Shown piece after piece: positions 25,970-33,392 of a DNA stretch of 64,000 nucleotides (its first letter is position 1; each line of letters starts with the position of its first letter). The stretch lies in the NCBI GenBank assembly GCA_008125075.1, contig VLTH01000003.1:7199-71198 (forward strand), given 5' to 3'. This DNA is from Acetivibrio alkalicellulosi. GTDB lineage: Bacteria > Bacillota > Clostridia > Acetivibrionales > Acetivibrionaceae. A program made the translations under genes and the position numbers. The notes beneath the pieces are model-generated. The model was given only the letters and a program-made list of their open reading frames with translations, was not told the origin of the DNA and searched no databases.

Positions 25970-26491
25970 ATGAATATTACAGATAAAAAAGTTTTAAGTT
26001 TTATCCATTCAGATTTTGAAGATCTTGAATTTTGGTATCCAGTTTTAAGACTTACAGAAGAAGGTGTTAAAGTTTATATTGCAGGTGAAAAAGCTAATGA
26101 GACCTATATTGGTAAATATGGGGTTCCTGCTGTATCAGACATTGACTTTAATGAAATAAATCCTGATGACTATGATGGTCTGCTTGTTCCTGGAGGATGG
26201 GCTCCAGATAAACTAAGACGCTTTCCTAAAGTTTTAGAAGTTGTTAGAGAAATAAACAGACAAAATAAGCCAATTGGTCATATTTGTCATGCAGGATGGG
26301 TATTAATATCTGCTGGCATTGTAAAAGGTAAAAAGGTTACCAGTACACCTGGAATAAAAGATGATCTTCAAAACGCTGGTGCTACATGGTTAGATCAACC
26401 GGTTGTAGTAGACGGCAACATAGTATCAAGTAGAAAACCAATGGATCTTCCAGCATATATGAAGGCCTACATCAATTTGCTGAAAGAGTGA
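25970..26491 (+). CDS. DJ-1/PfpI family protein
   Basis: 173 residues, a complete PfpI-type domain. The nucleophile elbow is HICHAGWVL (Cys about residue 105), with GLLVPGGWAPDKLRR (about 64-78) and the conserved TSTPGIKDDLQNAGA region. Family members act as glyoxalases, deglycase-like or chaperone-type stress proteins; some are annotated as proteases without strong evidence. AAAGGAG precedes the ATG. It stands alone in a region of decayed genes and lies immediately upstream of an IS3 remnant. Confidence 0.88.
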   Translation: MNITDKKVLSFIHSDFEDLEFWYPVLRLTEEGVKVYIAGEKANETYIGKYGVPAVSDIDFNEINPDDYDGLLVPGGWAPDKLRRFPKVLEVVREINRQNKPIGHICHAGWVLISAGIVKGKKVTSTPGIKDDLQNAGATWLDQPVVVDGNIVSSRKPMDLPAYMKAYINLLKE

Positions 26492-26559
26492 AACAAAGAT
26501 CCCTGCGTTTTGTTTTCGGCTTTGATGCATTATGATATACTTAAAGAAAAAGACAGAGG

Positions 26560-26842
26560 TGATTATTTGGGAATAATTATCGGAAGCTTCATGAAGCCTC
26601 TGTCTGTTGTAAAATATCTCTATGAACTCAAATACTGCTGCACGAGCTTCATCACGTGTTTTAAAGTGCGTATCTACAAGCCAGTCATACTTCATTTTAC
26701 CCAAAAATGATTCCATAGGGGAACTATCCCAACAGTTGCCTTTCCTTGACATACTTCAAACAAAGCTATAATTTTTAACTAAATATTGGTAGTCATTGGA
26801 GCAGTACTGAGACCCCCAATCTGAGTTATGCTGAATTCGTCA
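26560..26842 (-). pseudogene. IS3-family transposase (OrfB) remnant
   Basis: The minus strand reads HNSDWGSQYCSNDYQYLVKN, a stop (TGA), then SMSRKGNCWDSSPMESFLG, KTRDEARAAVFEFIEIFYNR and QRLHEA. These are the C-terminal integrase-core motifs of IS3-group transposases, including the final DDE Glu in PMESFLG. The rest of the element, including OrfA and clear terminal repeats, is missing, and the frame carries a nonsense codon. It is a dead fragment. An inverted repeat (CTGAGTTATG and CATAACTCAG) lies at its 5' edge at 26821-26850. Confidence 0.85.
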
Positions 26843-26940
26843 TAACTCAGACTATATCGAAGAAAAAACTATGCAGAAGTTTTTATTCATCCATTGTGGA
26901 AGACTTACCTATCACATTTTCTTCGGCAGAGTATTTATAC

Positions 26941-27222
26941 CTAATCAAGAGAGTAAATTGCTTTCCTAACAGCCTCTTGTTTCCATATTTTATAGCTGTC
27001 ACCGAAATTTGGAGCAGCTTTGTTCATTGCTTCACTCATCATTTCAAGAGTGGCAAATGCATAAAAGCCTGAGGTTGTAGACATACTCTTATGTCCAAGT
27101 AGTTGCATGATGAATGGTAAGGGTACACCATTTTTATATAGATCTGAAAGAGGAGTAAAAGGAGCTAATTGTCGTACAAATAGATAATCATTATTAGATT
27201 TTGGTCTTTCAGGAGAAAGTTA
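26941..27222 (-). pseudogene. Tyrosine recombinase remnant with internal deletion
   Basis: The frame reads [18 protein letters not shown], then directly [20 protein letters not shown] and [15 protein letters not shown], to a TAG stop at 26941. The first part and the second part are both typical of XerC/D-like integrases, but about 60 residues that should lie between them, including the RHT catalytic motif, are missing. The LLGHKS box and the nucleophilic-Tyr region (GFYAFA) remain. The N-terminal part is also absent. It is a non-functional relic. Confidence 0.8.
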
Positions 27223-27339
27223 GATGAAGAAAAATTTTGAACATTAAAATATGGAGATGATTATAAAGATTATATGAAGAAAGTGCCAAGGTATTTTGGA
27301 TTTTATAGATATTTAAGTAAAAAGGAGATAACCCAATAA
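27214..27339 (+). pseudogene. C-terminal remnant of an isoprenylcysteine methyltransferase-like gene
   Basis: The frame reads [11 protein letters not shown] stop, TLKYGDDYKDYMKKVPRYFG and FYRYLSKK, ending at TAA 27337-27339. The EExF..LKYGDDYKEYMKKVPR tail is characteristic of bacterial ICMT-like membrane methyltransferases. The membrane part is gone and a nonsense codon interrupts the tail. Its left end runs into the recombinase remnant on the opposite strand, marking a deletion or insertion junction. Confidence 0.65.
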
Positions 27340-27364
27340 AAAACTAAAATTCCTATTGGGTTTT
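27332..27364 (+). terminator. Terminator
   Basis: CCCAATA (27332-27338) pairs with TATTGGG (27354-27360), followed by TTTT. It was probably the terminator of the lost ICMT-like gene, whose stop codon lies in the left arm. Confidence 0.7.
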
Positions 27365-27475
27365 GCTACAAAATACTGAGGGAAATGTTTTCATTTCAAA
27401 AATTTATTTTTTAAAATCTCTTGGGTATACTAAATCTATTAAAGGATCATCCAATAATACAAGGCAGGTGATTTT

Positions 27476-27682
27476 ATGACAATTAAGAGTGATTTGGAAA
27501 AAGTTGTGGCTTACTGTGAAGCAATAAGAGGAAACTATGCTTTGATGGCCCAGTCAACTGAAGAAAAACAAGCAAAAGAAATGTATAGTAGTATGAAGGC
27601 GGATATTGAAAATCACATCCAGTTTCTTACTGAAAGATTGGAGTATCTCAGTGAAAATAATGACTTAATCAAAAGTAATTAG
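27476..27682 (+). CDS. DUF1657 family protein
   Basis: 68 residues, all alpha-helical in character and charged, with no membrane segment: SDLEKVVAYCEAIRGNYALM and MKADIENHIQFLTERLEYL. Size and sequence fit DUF1657, a family of unknown function found in spore-forming Firmicutes, often close to spoVA and DUF421 genes. AGGCAGGTGA precedes the ATG. A ClC channel and a DUF421 protein follow at once, suggesting a sporulation or spore-membrane cluster; that association is from family knowledge, not shown by promoters here. Confidence 0.8.
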   Translation: MTIKSDLEKVVAYCEAIRGNYALMAQSTEEKQAKEMYSSMKADIENHIQFLTERLEYLSENNDLIKSN

Positions 27683-27728
27683 TCTTTAGAAATTATAAGA
27701 TTAATTTATGAAGGAGATCTGTCTTTAT

Positions 27729-29036
27729 ATGCTGAGTTTAAATAATAAATTCTTTAACTCTACTATAAAAGCTAAATATATTACATTTTTTTCAACTTTT
27801 CTTAAGTGGGTGGTTTGGGGGAGCATAATAGGTATAGTTGTAGGCTCAATGTCAGCATTTCTTCTAAAACTTAATGATTTCCTTACAGATACAAGGGAGG
27901 CAAATCCTTATTTGCTGTTTTTTCTTCCATTAGGTGGTATAGTAATAGGCTACATCTACATGTATTATGGCAAGGGTTCACGTAAAGGAAACGATTTGAT
28001 TATTGGTCATATTCATCACGGACAGGGAGAGATTCCTTTAAGAACAGGACCTATTGTATTCTTGTGTACATTTATTACTCATCTTTTTGGTGGTTCGACG
28101 GGAAGAGAAGGTGCAGCTATACAGATGGGAGCAAGTATATCTGAGGGAGTTAACAGGTTGTTTAAAGTTAACAAAATTGATAGAAGAATTCTAATAATAA
28201 GTGGAATAAGCGGAGGATTTGGCTCAGCTTTTGGAACTCCCTTAGCAGGAACAATTTTTGGAATGGAGGTTATCTCTATTGGAAAAACCAAATATGAAGC
28301 ATTGGTTCCTTGTCTTGTATCTAGCTTTGTTGGACATTTTGTGGCAACAGCATGGGGAGTTGAACATGAACATTTTATTATAAAAAATATGCCTGATATT
28401 AATTCAATTAATTTTATGAAAGTTGTTGGTTTATCAATTGTTTTTGGATTTGCTAGCGTTTTATACAGTCAGCTTAGACATGAAATAAAAAGTTTTTGTG
28501 ATAAACACTTAAAGAATCTTATGTTAAGAGCGTTTGTAGGAGGAGTTATTATAATAATACTTACCTATATCATAGGCTCTAGAGATTATCTTGGACGTGG
28601 TTTACCAATGGTTGAAAGAGCATTTACGGGAAATGTTCCTCCATTTGCTTTTTTAGGCAAAATTGTCTTCACTGCCATTACAATGGCAACAGGATTTCGA
28701 GGTGGTGAAGTAATTCCTCTTTTCTTTGTTGGCTCAACGTTAGGAAATACCTTATCTACTGTAACAGGTTTGTCGCCTTCTTTCCTTGCTGCCATAGGAA
28801 TGATTGCGGTATTTTGTGGAGCAGCTAATACACCAATATCTGCTTTTATTTTAGGTATTGAAATGTTTGATGGTAAAGGTGCAACTTACTTTTTTGTTGC
28901 TTGTATAATCAGTTTCATATTTTCTGGGCATCATGGTATCTATGGTGCACAAAAATTATATGAGCCAAAAAGCAGAATGTTAAATCTCCCAATCGGAAAA
29001 ACTATTACTTATATAGAAGAAAATAAAAAAGAATAA
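27729..29036 (+). CDS. ClC-family chloride channel or antiporter
   Basis: 435 residues from ATG 27729; an ATG at 27708 overlaps the AAGGAG ribosome site. About ten to twelve membrane helices. Family motifs are present: GSTGREGAAIQMG (about 121-133, with the gating Glu in GREG), GSAFGTPLAGTIFGMEV (about 166-182) and a late GFRGGEVIPLFFVGS. No CBS domains follow the channel, so it is a short ClC form. ClC proteins move chloride, or fluoride in some subfamilies, across the membrane; the subfamily cannot be fixed by eye. Its neighbours DUF1657 and DUF421 suggest a role in the spore. Confidence 0.88.
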   Translation: MLSLNNKFFNSTIKAKYITFFSTFLKWVVWGSIIGIVVGSMSAFLLKLNDFLTDTREANPYLLFFLPLGGIVIGYIYMYYGKGSRKGNDLIIGHIHHGQGEIPLRTGPIVFLCTFITHLFGGSTGREGAAIQMGASISEGVNRLFKVNKIDRRILIISGISGGFGSAFGTPLAGTIFGMEVISIGKTKYEALVPCLVSSFVGHFVATAWGVEHEHFIIKNMPDINSINFMKVVGLSIVFGFASVLYSQLRHEIKSFCDKHLKNLMLRAFVGGVIIIILTYIIGSRDYLGRGLPMVERAFTGNVPPFAFLGKIVFTAITMATGFRGGEVIPLFFVGSTLGNTLSTVTGLSPSFLAAIGMIAVFCGAANTPISAFILGIEMFDGKGATYFFVACIISFIFSGHHGIYGAQKLYEPKSRMLNLPIGKTITYIEENKKE

Positions 29037-29102
29037 GCTTTTAAGGAAATAATTGTTGGCAAAACTATATAATAATATTTTATCCTGAAAGGAAAGAAAT
29101 CT

Positions 29103-29816
29103 ATGTTCTGGGAAATAATAAATTCAAGCATCAGAGTTTTAATTGGATATTTAATGCTTCTTGTATTTACACGTTTAATGGGTAGAAAAATGGTTTCTCA
29201 AATAACCTTTTTTGATTTTGTTTTGGCAATAATTATTGGCTCTGTTGTTGCCAATATGGCTGTAAACTTTGAAAGTCCAGTAATATCAGGTGTTACATCC
29301 CTTGCTGTTCTGACACTTATGACAGTCCTTTTACAATTTTCAATGCTAAAAAGCCTTTTTTTAAGAAAGCTTATTGATTTTGAATCAATTGTTGTTATTG
29401 AAAATGGCAAAATAAATGCAGAAAATTTAAAAAAAACCAGGTTGAGGATAGATAATTTGTTGATGATGTTAAGGGAGCAAAATGCATTTAATGTAGCAGA
29501 TGTTGAATTTGCAGTGCTTGAAACAGATGGGAAATTATCTGTATTAAAAAAATCCCACAAATTACCCCTAACTCCTGAACACATGAGCATGTCAACACCT
29601 TATGTGGGGCTTAGTAAAGATATTATTTTAGATGGAAAAGTTATGTATGAGAATTTGTCAGATGCAAAGTTAGATAAAGAATGGTTATTTAATAAACTAA
29701 GAAACAGAAATATTCATAGTATAAGTGAAGTGTTTTATGCGGGCCTTGATACATCTGGCAATCTATACATCTCTTTAATTAATAATACTGAAAAAAACAC
29801 TAACTATGGTATATAG
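29103..29816 (+). CDS. DUF421 (YetF/YkjA-like) membrane protein
   Basis: 237 residues. Three N-terminal helices (about 8-25, 38-55 and 60-80) contain TRLMGRKMVSQITFFDFVLA, the DUF421 hallmark, and two small cytoplasmic domains follow (about 90-150 and 160-230), each with a beta-rich YetF fold. Members are widespread in endospore formers; they have been linked to spore and membrane functions but the activity is unsettled. GAAAGGAAAGAAA precedes the ATG. It follows the ClC gene by 66 bases in the same direction. Confidence 0.85.
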   Translation: MFWEIINSSIRVLIGYLMLLVFTRLMGRKMVSQITFFDFVLAIIIGSVVANMAVNFESPVISGVTSLAVLTLMTVLLQFSMLKSLFLRKLIDFESIVVIENGKINAENLKKTRLRIDNLLMMLREQNAFNVADVEFAVLETDGKLSVLKKSHKLPLTPEHMSMSTPYVGLSKDIILDGKVMYENLSDAKLDKEWLFNKLRNRNIHSISEVFYAGLDTSGNLYISLINNTEKNTNYGI

Positions 29817-29976
29817 CAATGTATAGTTCTATTATAAAAATACTTTTCAGAAATAGAATCTTTTAATTTAATGGTGTAGCATTACTATCGCAAACAGGCA
29901 CATGCCAATATACATTCATTCCCACTTAATGTTTGATCTTATGTTAGTGAGTTTTATCCTCTTAAATCACACATTA

Positions 29977-30873
29977 TCAAAATACCTGCTTAAAAAAATC
30001 CCATTTAGGGTATAAGAGTCTACAATTATTTACTTTGGCAGACTGGGGCAAATGCAAATCAGGATAAGAGGGAATAATGTCTCCCTGATCTCTAAGGAGT
30101 TTTTGATGTTCCTGGCCTAATATGATATTTTTAAAATCATTAAAAACTTTTAAAGGTACAGTTTTTTTAACTGCTACATAAGATGGAATAGCTATTGCTC
30201 CTTCTTTAGGCCATATAGACACAAGATTATCAATACCTGCGCGTTTTGCAAAAATAGTTGGTACAACAGCTGCCATAACCTCCCCGGATCTTACTTTTTG
30301 AAAAGCTTGCGCTGGCATTGAAGTAACTATTGCATTAGAAAGAAACTCTTCTGCGGCTTGTTGACCGTAAAGATACCAAATCCCCCTAAAAAGTGACTTG
30401 CCGGCAGAATTGTGCATGCCCCCAAAAGCATATTTTTTACTAAATGCCGGGTCTAATAGGTCTTTTAAGCTTAAAGGCATTTTAGTGTCATTTAAAGCCC
30501 TTGTGTTAACAACAATTACCAAAGGGATAACAATAAAAGGATAGAAATACCCCGTGGGATGATGAATTGTAGAGTTTAAGAGCTCTTCTCTTGATGGAAG
30601 CAATGAAATGTCATTGCGAAATAGTTCATAGAAATTCTTGCAAATACTAGTATCTTGAAAAATATCTAAATCTGTTGAAACAATAATATCCCCTTTGATA
30701 TCTCCTTTTCTTAAATCATCGATAATTTTGTCTTTCATTGATTGGTTGCGTCCTAAACCATAATATTTAAATTTATATTCATAGTCATTTTGTTTAGATA
30801 TATTACTTTTAATAAAGTTTTCTTCCATATTACTAAGAAGACAAATGTTATTCCAATACACTGTGTAAGACAA
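29977..30873 (-). CDS. Substrate-binding-like protein without signal peptide
   Basis: 298 residues from a TTG start with GGGGGTAGA upstream; the start lies 26 bases inside the ABC ATPase gene. The first strand (SYTVYWNN) leads straight into a two-lobed binding-protein fold of the iron/thiamine type: GDIIVSTDLDIFQD, PFIVIPLVIVVNTRAL, PLSLKDLLDPAFSKKYAFGG and KVRSGEVMAAVVPT. There is no signal peptide or lipobox, so it should stay in the cytoplasm. Together with an ATPase and a GTPase but no permease gene, it is unlikely to serve a normal importer. It may bind a metal complex or cofactor precursor inside the cell. The fold assignment is good; the role is inference. Confidence 0.75.
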   Translation of the reverse strand: MSYTVYWNNICLLSNMEENFIKSNISKQNDYEYKFKYYGLGRNQSMKDKIIDDLRKGDIKGDIIVSTDLDIFQDTSICKNFYELFRNDISLLPSREELLNSTIHHPTGYFYPFIVIPLVIVVNTRALNDTKMPLSLKDLLDPAFSKKYAFGGMHNSAGKSLFRGIWYLYGQQAAEEFLSNAIVTSMPAQAFQKVRSGEVMAAVVPTIFAKRAGIDNLVSIWPKEGAIAIPSYVAVKKTVPLKVFNDFKNIILGQEHQKLLRDQGDIIPSYPDLHLPQSAKVNNCRLLYPKWDFFKQVF

Positions 30874-31657
30874 ATTCGTCTACCCCCTTTAAAGTTTTTC
30901 CTGTTCTAATCAGTTCTCTTGTAATATCAATTTTTTTATTAAAAGCAGCTAGAAATTCGGCAAGTTTTTTTTCATGTTCACTTCTGTCAATAACAGAATA
31001 AATACCGCCATTTTGCATAACTATTCTCTTATTACCATGTAGTGCTATTAGTGGATCGTGAGTTATGATTAAAGTGATTTTTTCTTTTTTTGTAAGAAGT
31101 GAAAGTGCTTTCACCTTGTCTATACCTGCATTTTCTATTTCGTCTATTAAAATGACCGGAGCCTCATTATTTAATGCTACATCTGAAATCATAAGGGATC
31201 TTCCCTGACCTCCACTTAGTCTAGTTAAAACTTCATGGGGTTTTATTTTTTCTCCAGCTAGTTCATTAGCTGTATCAAGAATTTCTTCTGGAGATGTATT
31301 TTTATTTTTTGAAGTTTTAAGCTTTTGGCGCATTTTTAAAAATTCTATTACAGGCATATCTAAAATATAGTTCATATTTTGAGATAGGTGAGCAATAAAT
31401 CCACTTCGATACTCATTACGCAATTTTTCATCAGGCAACTTTCCATCAATGAGAATAATCCTTTTAGTTAGACCCTCACCATTATTTAAAGATTCTATAT
31501 CTTCTATTAATTGGGTCTTTCCCGACCCGGTTTTACCTACAATAGAATAAACATTACCCCTTTCAAAGGAAATATAGCTTATTTTTTCACTATTTCCATC
31601 CTTGTCGTACCCACCTGATACTTGAATCTCATTAAACATATTTTTTAAAACCCCCAA
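30848..31657 (-). CDS. Soluble ABC-type ATPase
   Basis: 269 residues with one complete ABC domain: Walker A GKTGSGKTQLIEDIE (about 40-54), Q-loop region SGFIAHLSQNMNY, signature LSGGQGRSLMISDV (about 150-163), Walker B PVILIDEIENAGID and the switch His in ITHDP. No membrane domain and no permease gene are adjacent. The form LIDEIENAGID differs from the LLDEP of importers and resembles specialised non-transport ABC ATPases. It overlaps the binding-protein gene (26 bases) and lies 17 bases after the GTPase gene. It probably drives a conformational or insertion step together with these two partners. Confidence 0.82.
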   Translation of the reverse strand: MGVLKNMFNEIQVSGGYDKDGNSEKISYISFERGNVYSIVGKTGSGKTQLIEDIESLNNGEGLTKRIILIDGKLPDEKLRNEYRSGFIAHLSQNMNYILDMPVIEFLKMRQKLKTSKNKNTSPEEILDTANELAGEKIKPHEVLTRLSGGQGRSLMISDVALNNEAPVILIDEIENAGIDKVKALSLLTKKEKITLIITHDPLIALHGNKRIVMQNGGIYSVIDRSEHEKKLAEFLAAFNKKIDITRELIRTGKTLKGVDEFVLHSVLE

Positions 31658-31674
31658 TCTAATTTTGCTTTACT

Positions 31675-32361
31675 CTAAAAAGACATTTTATTTATCATTC
31701 CCTGCTGATAATCCTTGCCAATTCGAATTTCACCTACACAATAGGCACAGTTGGCAGACGGCATTGGATATTTTAATTTAGAACCTTCTAAATCTTCTAT
31801 AGAGTTGGATTTATTGATTATTAAATTTGCCAGTGTTTGTGAACCAAAACCTGAAAGCCCATTAATGCATATTATTTCAGCTGTTGGATTAAGCTTAGAT
31901 AAATGATAAGACAAAACTTCCCTTTCTGCTTGGGAAATAACATCTGTCTTTGTCATAGAAATAATGTCTGCTGTTGTTACTAAAGGCCCTAATTTTTCAG
32001 GACTCTTAATACTGCTCATGGAATCAATTACACATATATTAAGTGTTTTATCTGTAAAAGGTGCGCAGCGATTACACAGGCCTGCAGTTTCAATAAATAA
32101 ATGAGTACAGCTGTTTTTTGTACTCCACATAAAGATATCTGGAAGATTAGTAGCAAGAAAATGATCAGGACAGATGCTGTCACTTAAACCTTGAATAACA
32201 GGTATGTTCATTGATTTATATATCAAATCATCATTGCTTTTAATACAATCAATTTTGCATACAGAAGGCTTTAGACCACAGTGAGTCATATAGCTTATAA
32301 TATGTAAAAGCATACTGGTTTTTCCCGAAGAAGGGCCTCCACCAATTATTATAGTGTTCAT
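31675..32361 (-). CDS. HypB/CobW/UreG-like GTPase
   Basis: 228 residues. The G1 loop GGPSSGKTS (about 7-15), Walker B-like HLFIETAGL (about 90-98) and a TKTD base-recognition motif (about 137-140) place it in the SIMIBI GTPase group with HypB, UreG and CobW, which load metals into enzymes. Two cysteine motifs, CNRCAP after the ETAGL motif and CAYCVGEIRIGKDYQQG near the C-terminus, are likely metal or redox sites. GAAAGGATG precedes the ATG. It heads the operon that also encodes the soluble ABC ATPase and the cytoplasmic binding-like protein, and its promoter region holds a Fur-like box. Confidence 0.82.
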   Translation of the reverse strand: MNTIIIGGGPSSGKTSMLLHIISYMTHCGLKPSVCKIDCIKSNDDLIYKSMNIPVIQGLSDSICPDHFLATNLPDIFMWSTKNSCTHLFIETAGLCNRCAPFTDKTLNICVIDSMSSIKSPEKLGPLVTTADIISMTKTDVISQAEREVLSYHLSKLNPTAEIICINGLSGFGSQTLANLIINKSNSIEDLEGSKLKYPMPSANCAYCVGEIRIGKDYQQGMINKMSF

Positions 32362-32419
32362 AAAATCATCCTTTCAATAAATAGCTGCGTATTTTTCTTC
32401 ACTTTTGTATCATACACCA

Positions 32420-32466
32420 GATAATGATATTCATTATTGACTACTATAATATAATTATATTATAAT
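32420..32466 (+). promoter_or_regulatory. Fur-like box and promoter in the divergent regulatory region
   Basis: GATAATGATATTCATTATT (32420-32438) matches the 19-base Fur consensus at 17 positions. It overlaps the -35 box TTGACT (32437-32442) of a plus-strand promoter whose -10 TATAAT is at 32461-32466 (18-base spacer). It also lies about 60 bases upstream of the divergent GTPase operon, so one Fur-type site could govern both directions. Confidence 0.7.
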
Positions 32467-32544
32467 AAAGATAATTTGAATGTATCATTTAAGACATTAG
32501 TTAAAATTAATTATAATCAAAATAAACTTATTAATGAGGCAAAT

Positions 32545-33189
32545 ATGTATAACTATATAGAAAATGTTTTTTTATTTAATCACTTGGACAAAGGAGAGCT
32601 AATAGGTGTGCTGGACAAATTTAAATATAAAATTGTCCACTATAAAAAAGGTCAATTTGTCTATGACAATCTTAAATTTAATAGAGAAATAGGTATTATT
32701 TTAAGGGGGAAAGCTGAAGTAACAAAAAACCTTTTCAGTGGAAAAAAAGTAATTGTAAATCAGCTTAAAGAAGGAGATGTCTTTGGAATTGCAGCAATTT
32801 TTCAAAAAAAAGACTATTACATAAGCTCAATATATACAAAAGACAAGTGTAGTATATTTTTTATTGAAGAAAGTCAAATGCTAAGGTTATTTGAAATAGA
32901 TCAACGAATCTTAAAGAATTATCTATATTATGTTAATGAACGCATATATTTTTTGAATAATAGAATTGAGTGTTTTACACATGAACAGGCAAAGGACAGA
33001 GTTTTGTACTACTTACAAGATCTAAAAAATGAAAATTCTAAAAAAGAGTATATTATACTTCCCCTTAGTAAGGTTGAACTTGCTGATTATTTAGGTATAA
33101 GCAGGGCATCATTATATAGAGTTTTAGGACGTTTAGAAGAAGAGAATTATATTAGAATAAATAAGAAAAATATAACACTGTTGAATTAA
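32545..33189 (+). CDS. Crp/Fnr-family transcription regulator
   Basis: 214 residues from ATG 32545, with GAGG six bases upstream; a TTG at 32476 lies almost at the predicted transcription start and is unlikely. An N-terminal cyclic-nucleotide-binding-type beta-barrel (about 10-125; LRGKAEVTKNLFSGK, LKEGDVFGIAAIF) is followed by a C-terminal HTH (ELADYLGISRASLYRVLGRL, about 180-199). The barrel lacks an obvious cAMP-binding Arg-Ser pair, and no four-cysteine FNR motif is seen at the N-terminus, so the effector is unknown. It is divergent from the GTPase-ABC-binding protein operon and probably regulates it. Confidence 0.85.
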   Translation: MYNYIENVFLFNHLDKGELIGVLDKFKYKIVHYKKGQFVYDNLKFNREIGIILRGKAEVTKNLFSGKKVIVNQLKEGDVFGIAAIFQKKDYYISSIYTKDKCSIFFIEESQMLRLFEIDQRILKNYLYYVNERIYFLNNRIECFTHEQAKDRVLYYLQDLKNENSKKEYIILPLSKVELADYLGISRASLYRVLGRLEEENYIRINKKNITLLN

Positions 33190-33300
33190 TGCTTTATGTT
33201 ATTTTAAGACTCCAGTTTCTATAGGGGTTGAGTTCTTTTATAATCTCCAGGTGGAGTAAAGCCTCCAATGTTCAGCTTTAGCTAAGGATTAGCTCAAATT

Positions 33301-33371
33301 ACTTCCACTTTTCACTAAGGGGCTATTTGGTGTCAAATAAGGCCTGTAGTGAAAAGTGGAAGTTATATTTT
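33301..33371. repeat. Inverted repeat and member of a dispersed repeat family
   Basis: Arms 33301-33317 and 33347-33363 are perfect 17-base complements around a 29-base loop, able to act as a terminator for either flanking gene. The right part, AATAAGGCCTGT to GTGGAAGTTATATTTT (33336-33371), recurs at 44542-44579 with small changes, so this is also part of an intergenic repeat family. Confidence 0.65.
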
Positions 33372-33392
33372 CGGCAATACTAAACGATTCTA

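Noticed and set aside
30848-32361. Ordinary ABC importer reading of the 30-32 kb operon
   Set aside because: No permease gene, and the binding-like protein lacks a signal peptide and lipobox, so a normal importer is not supported.
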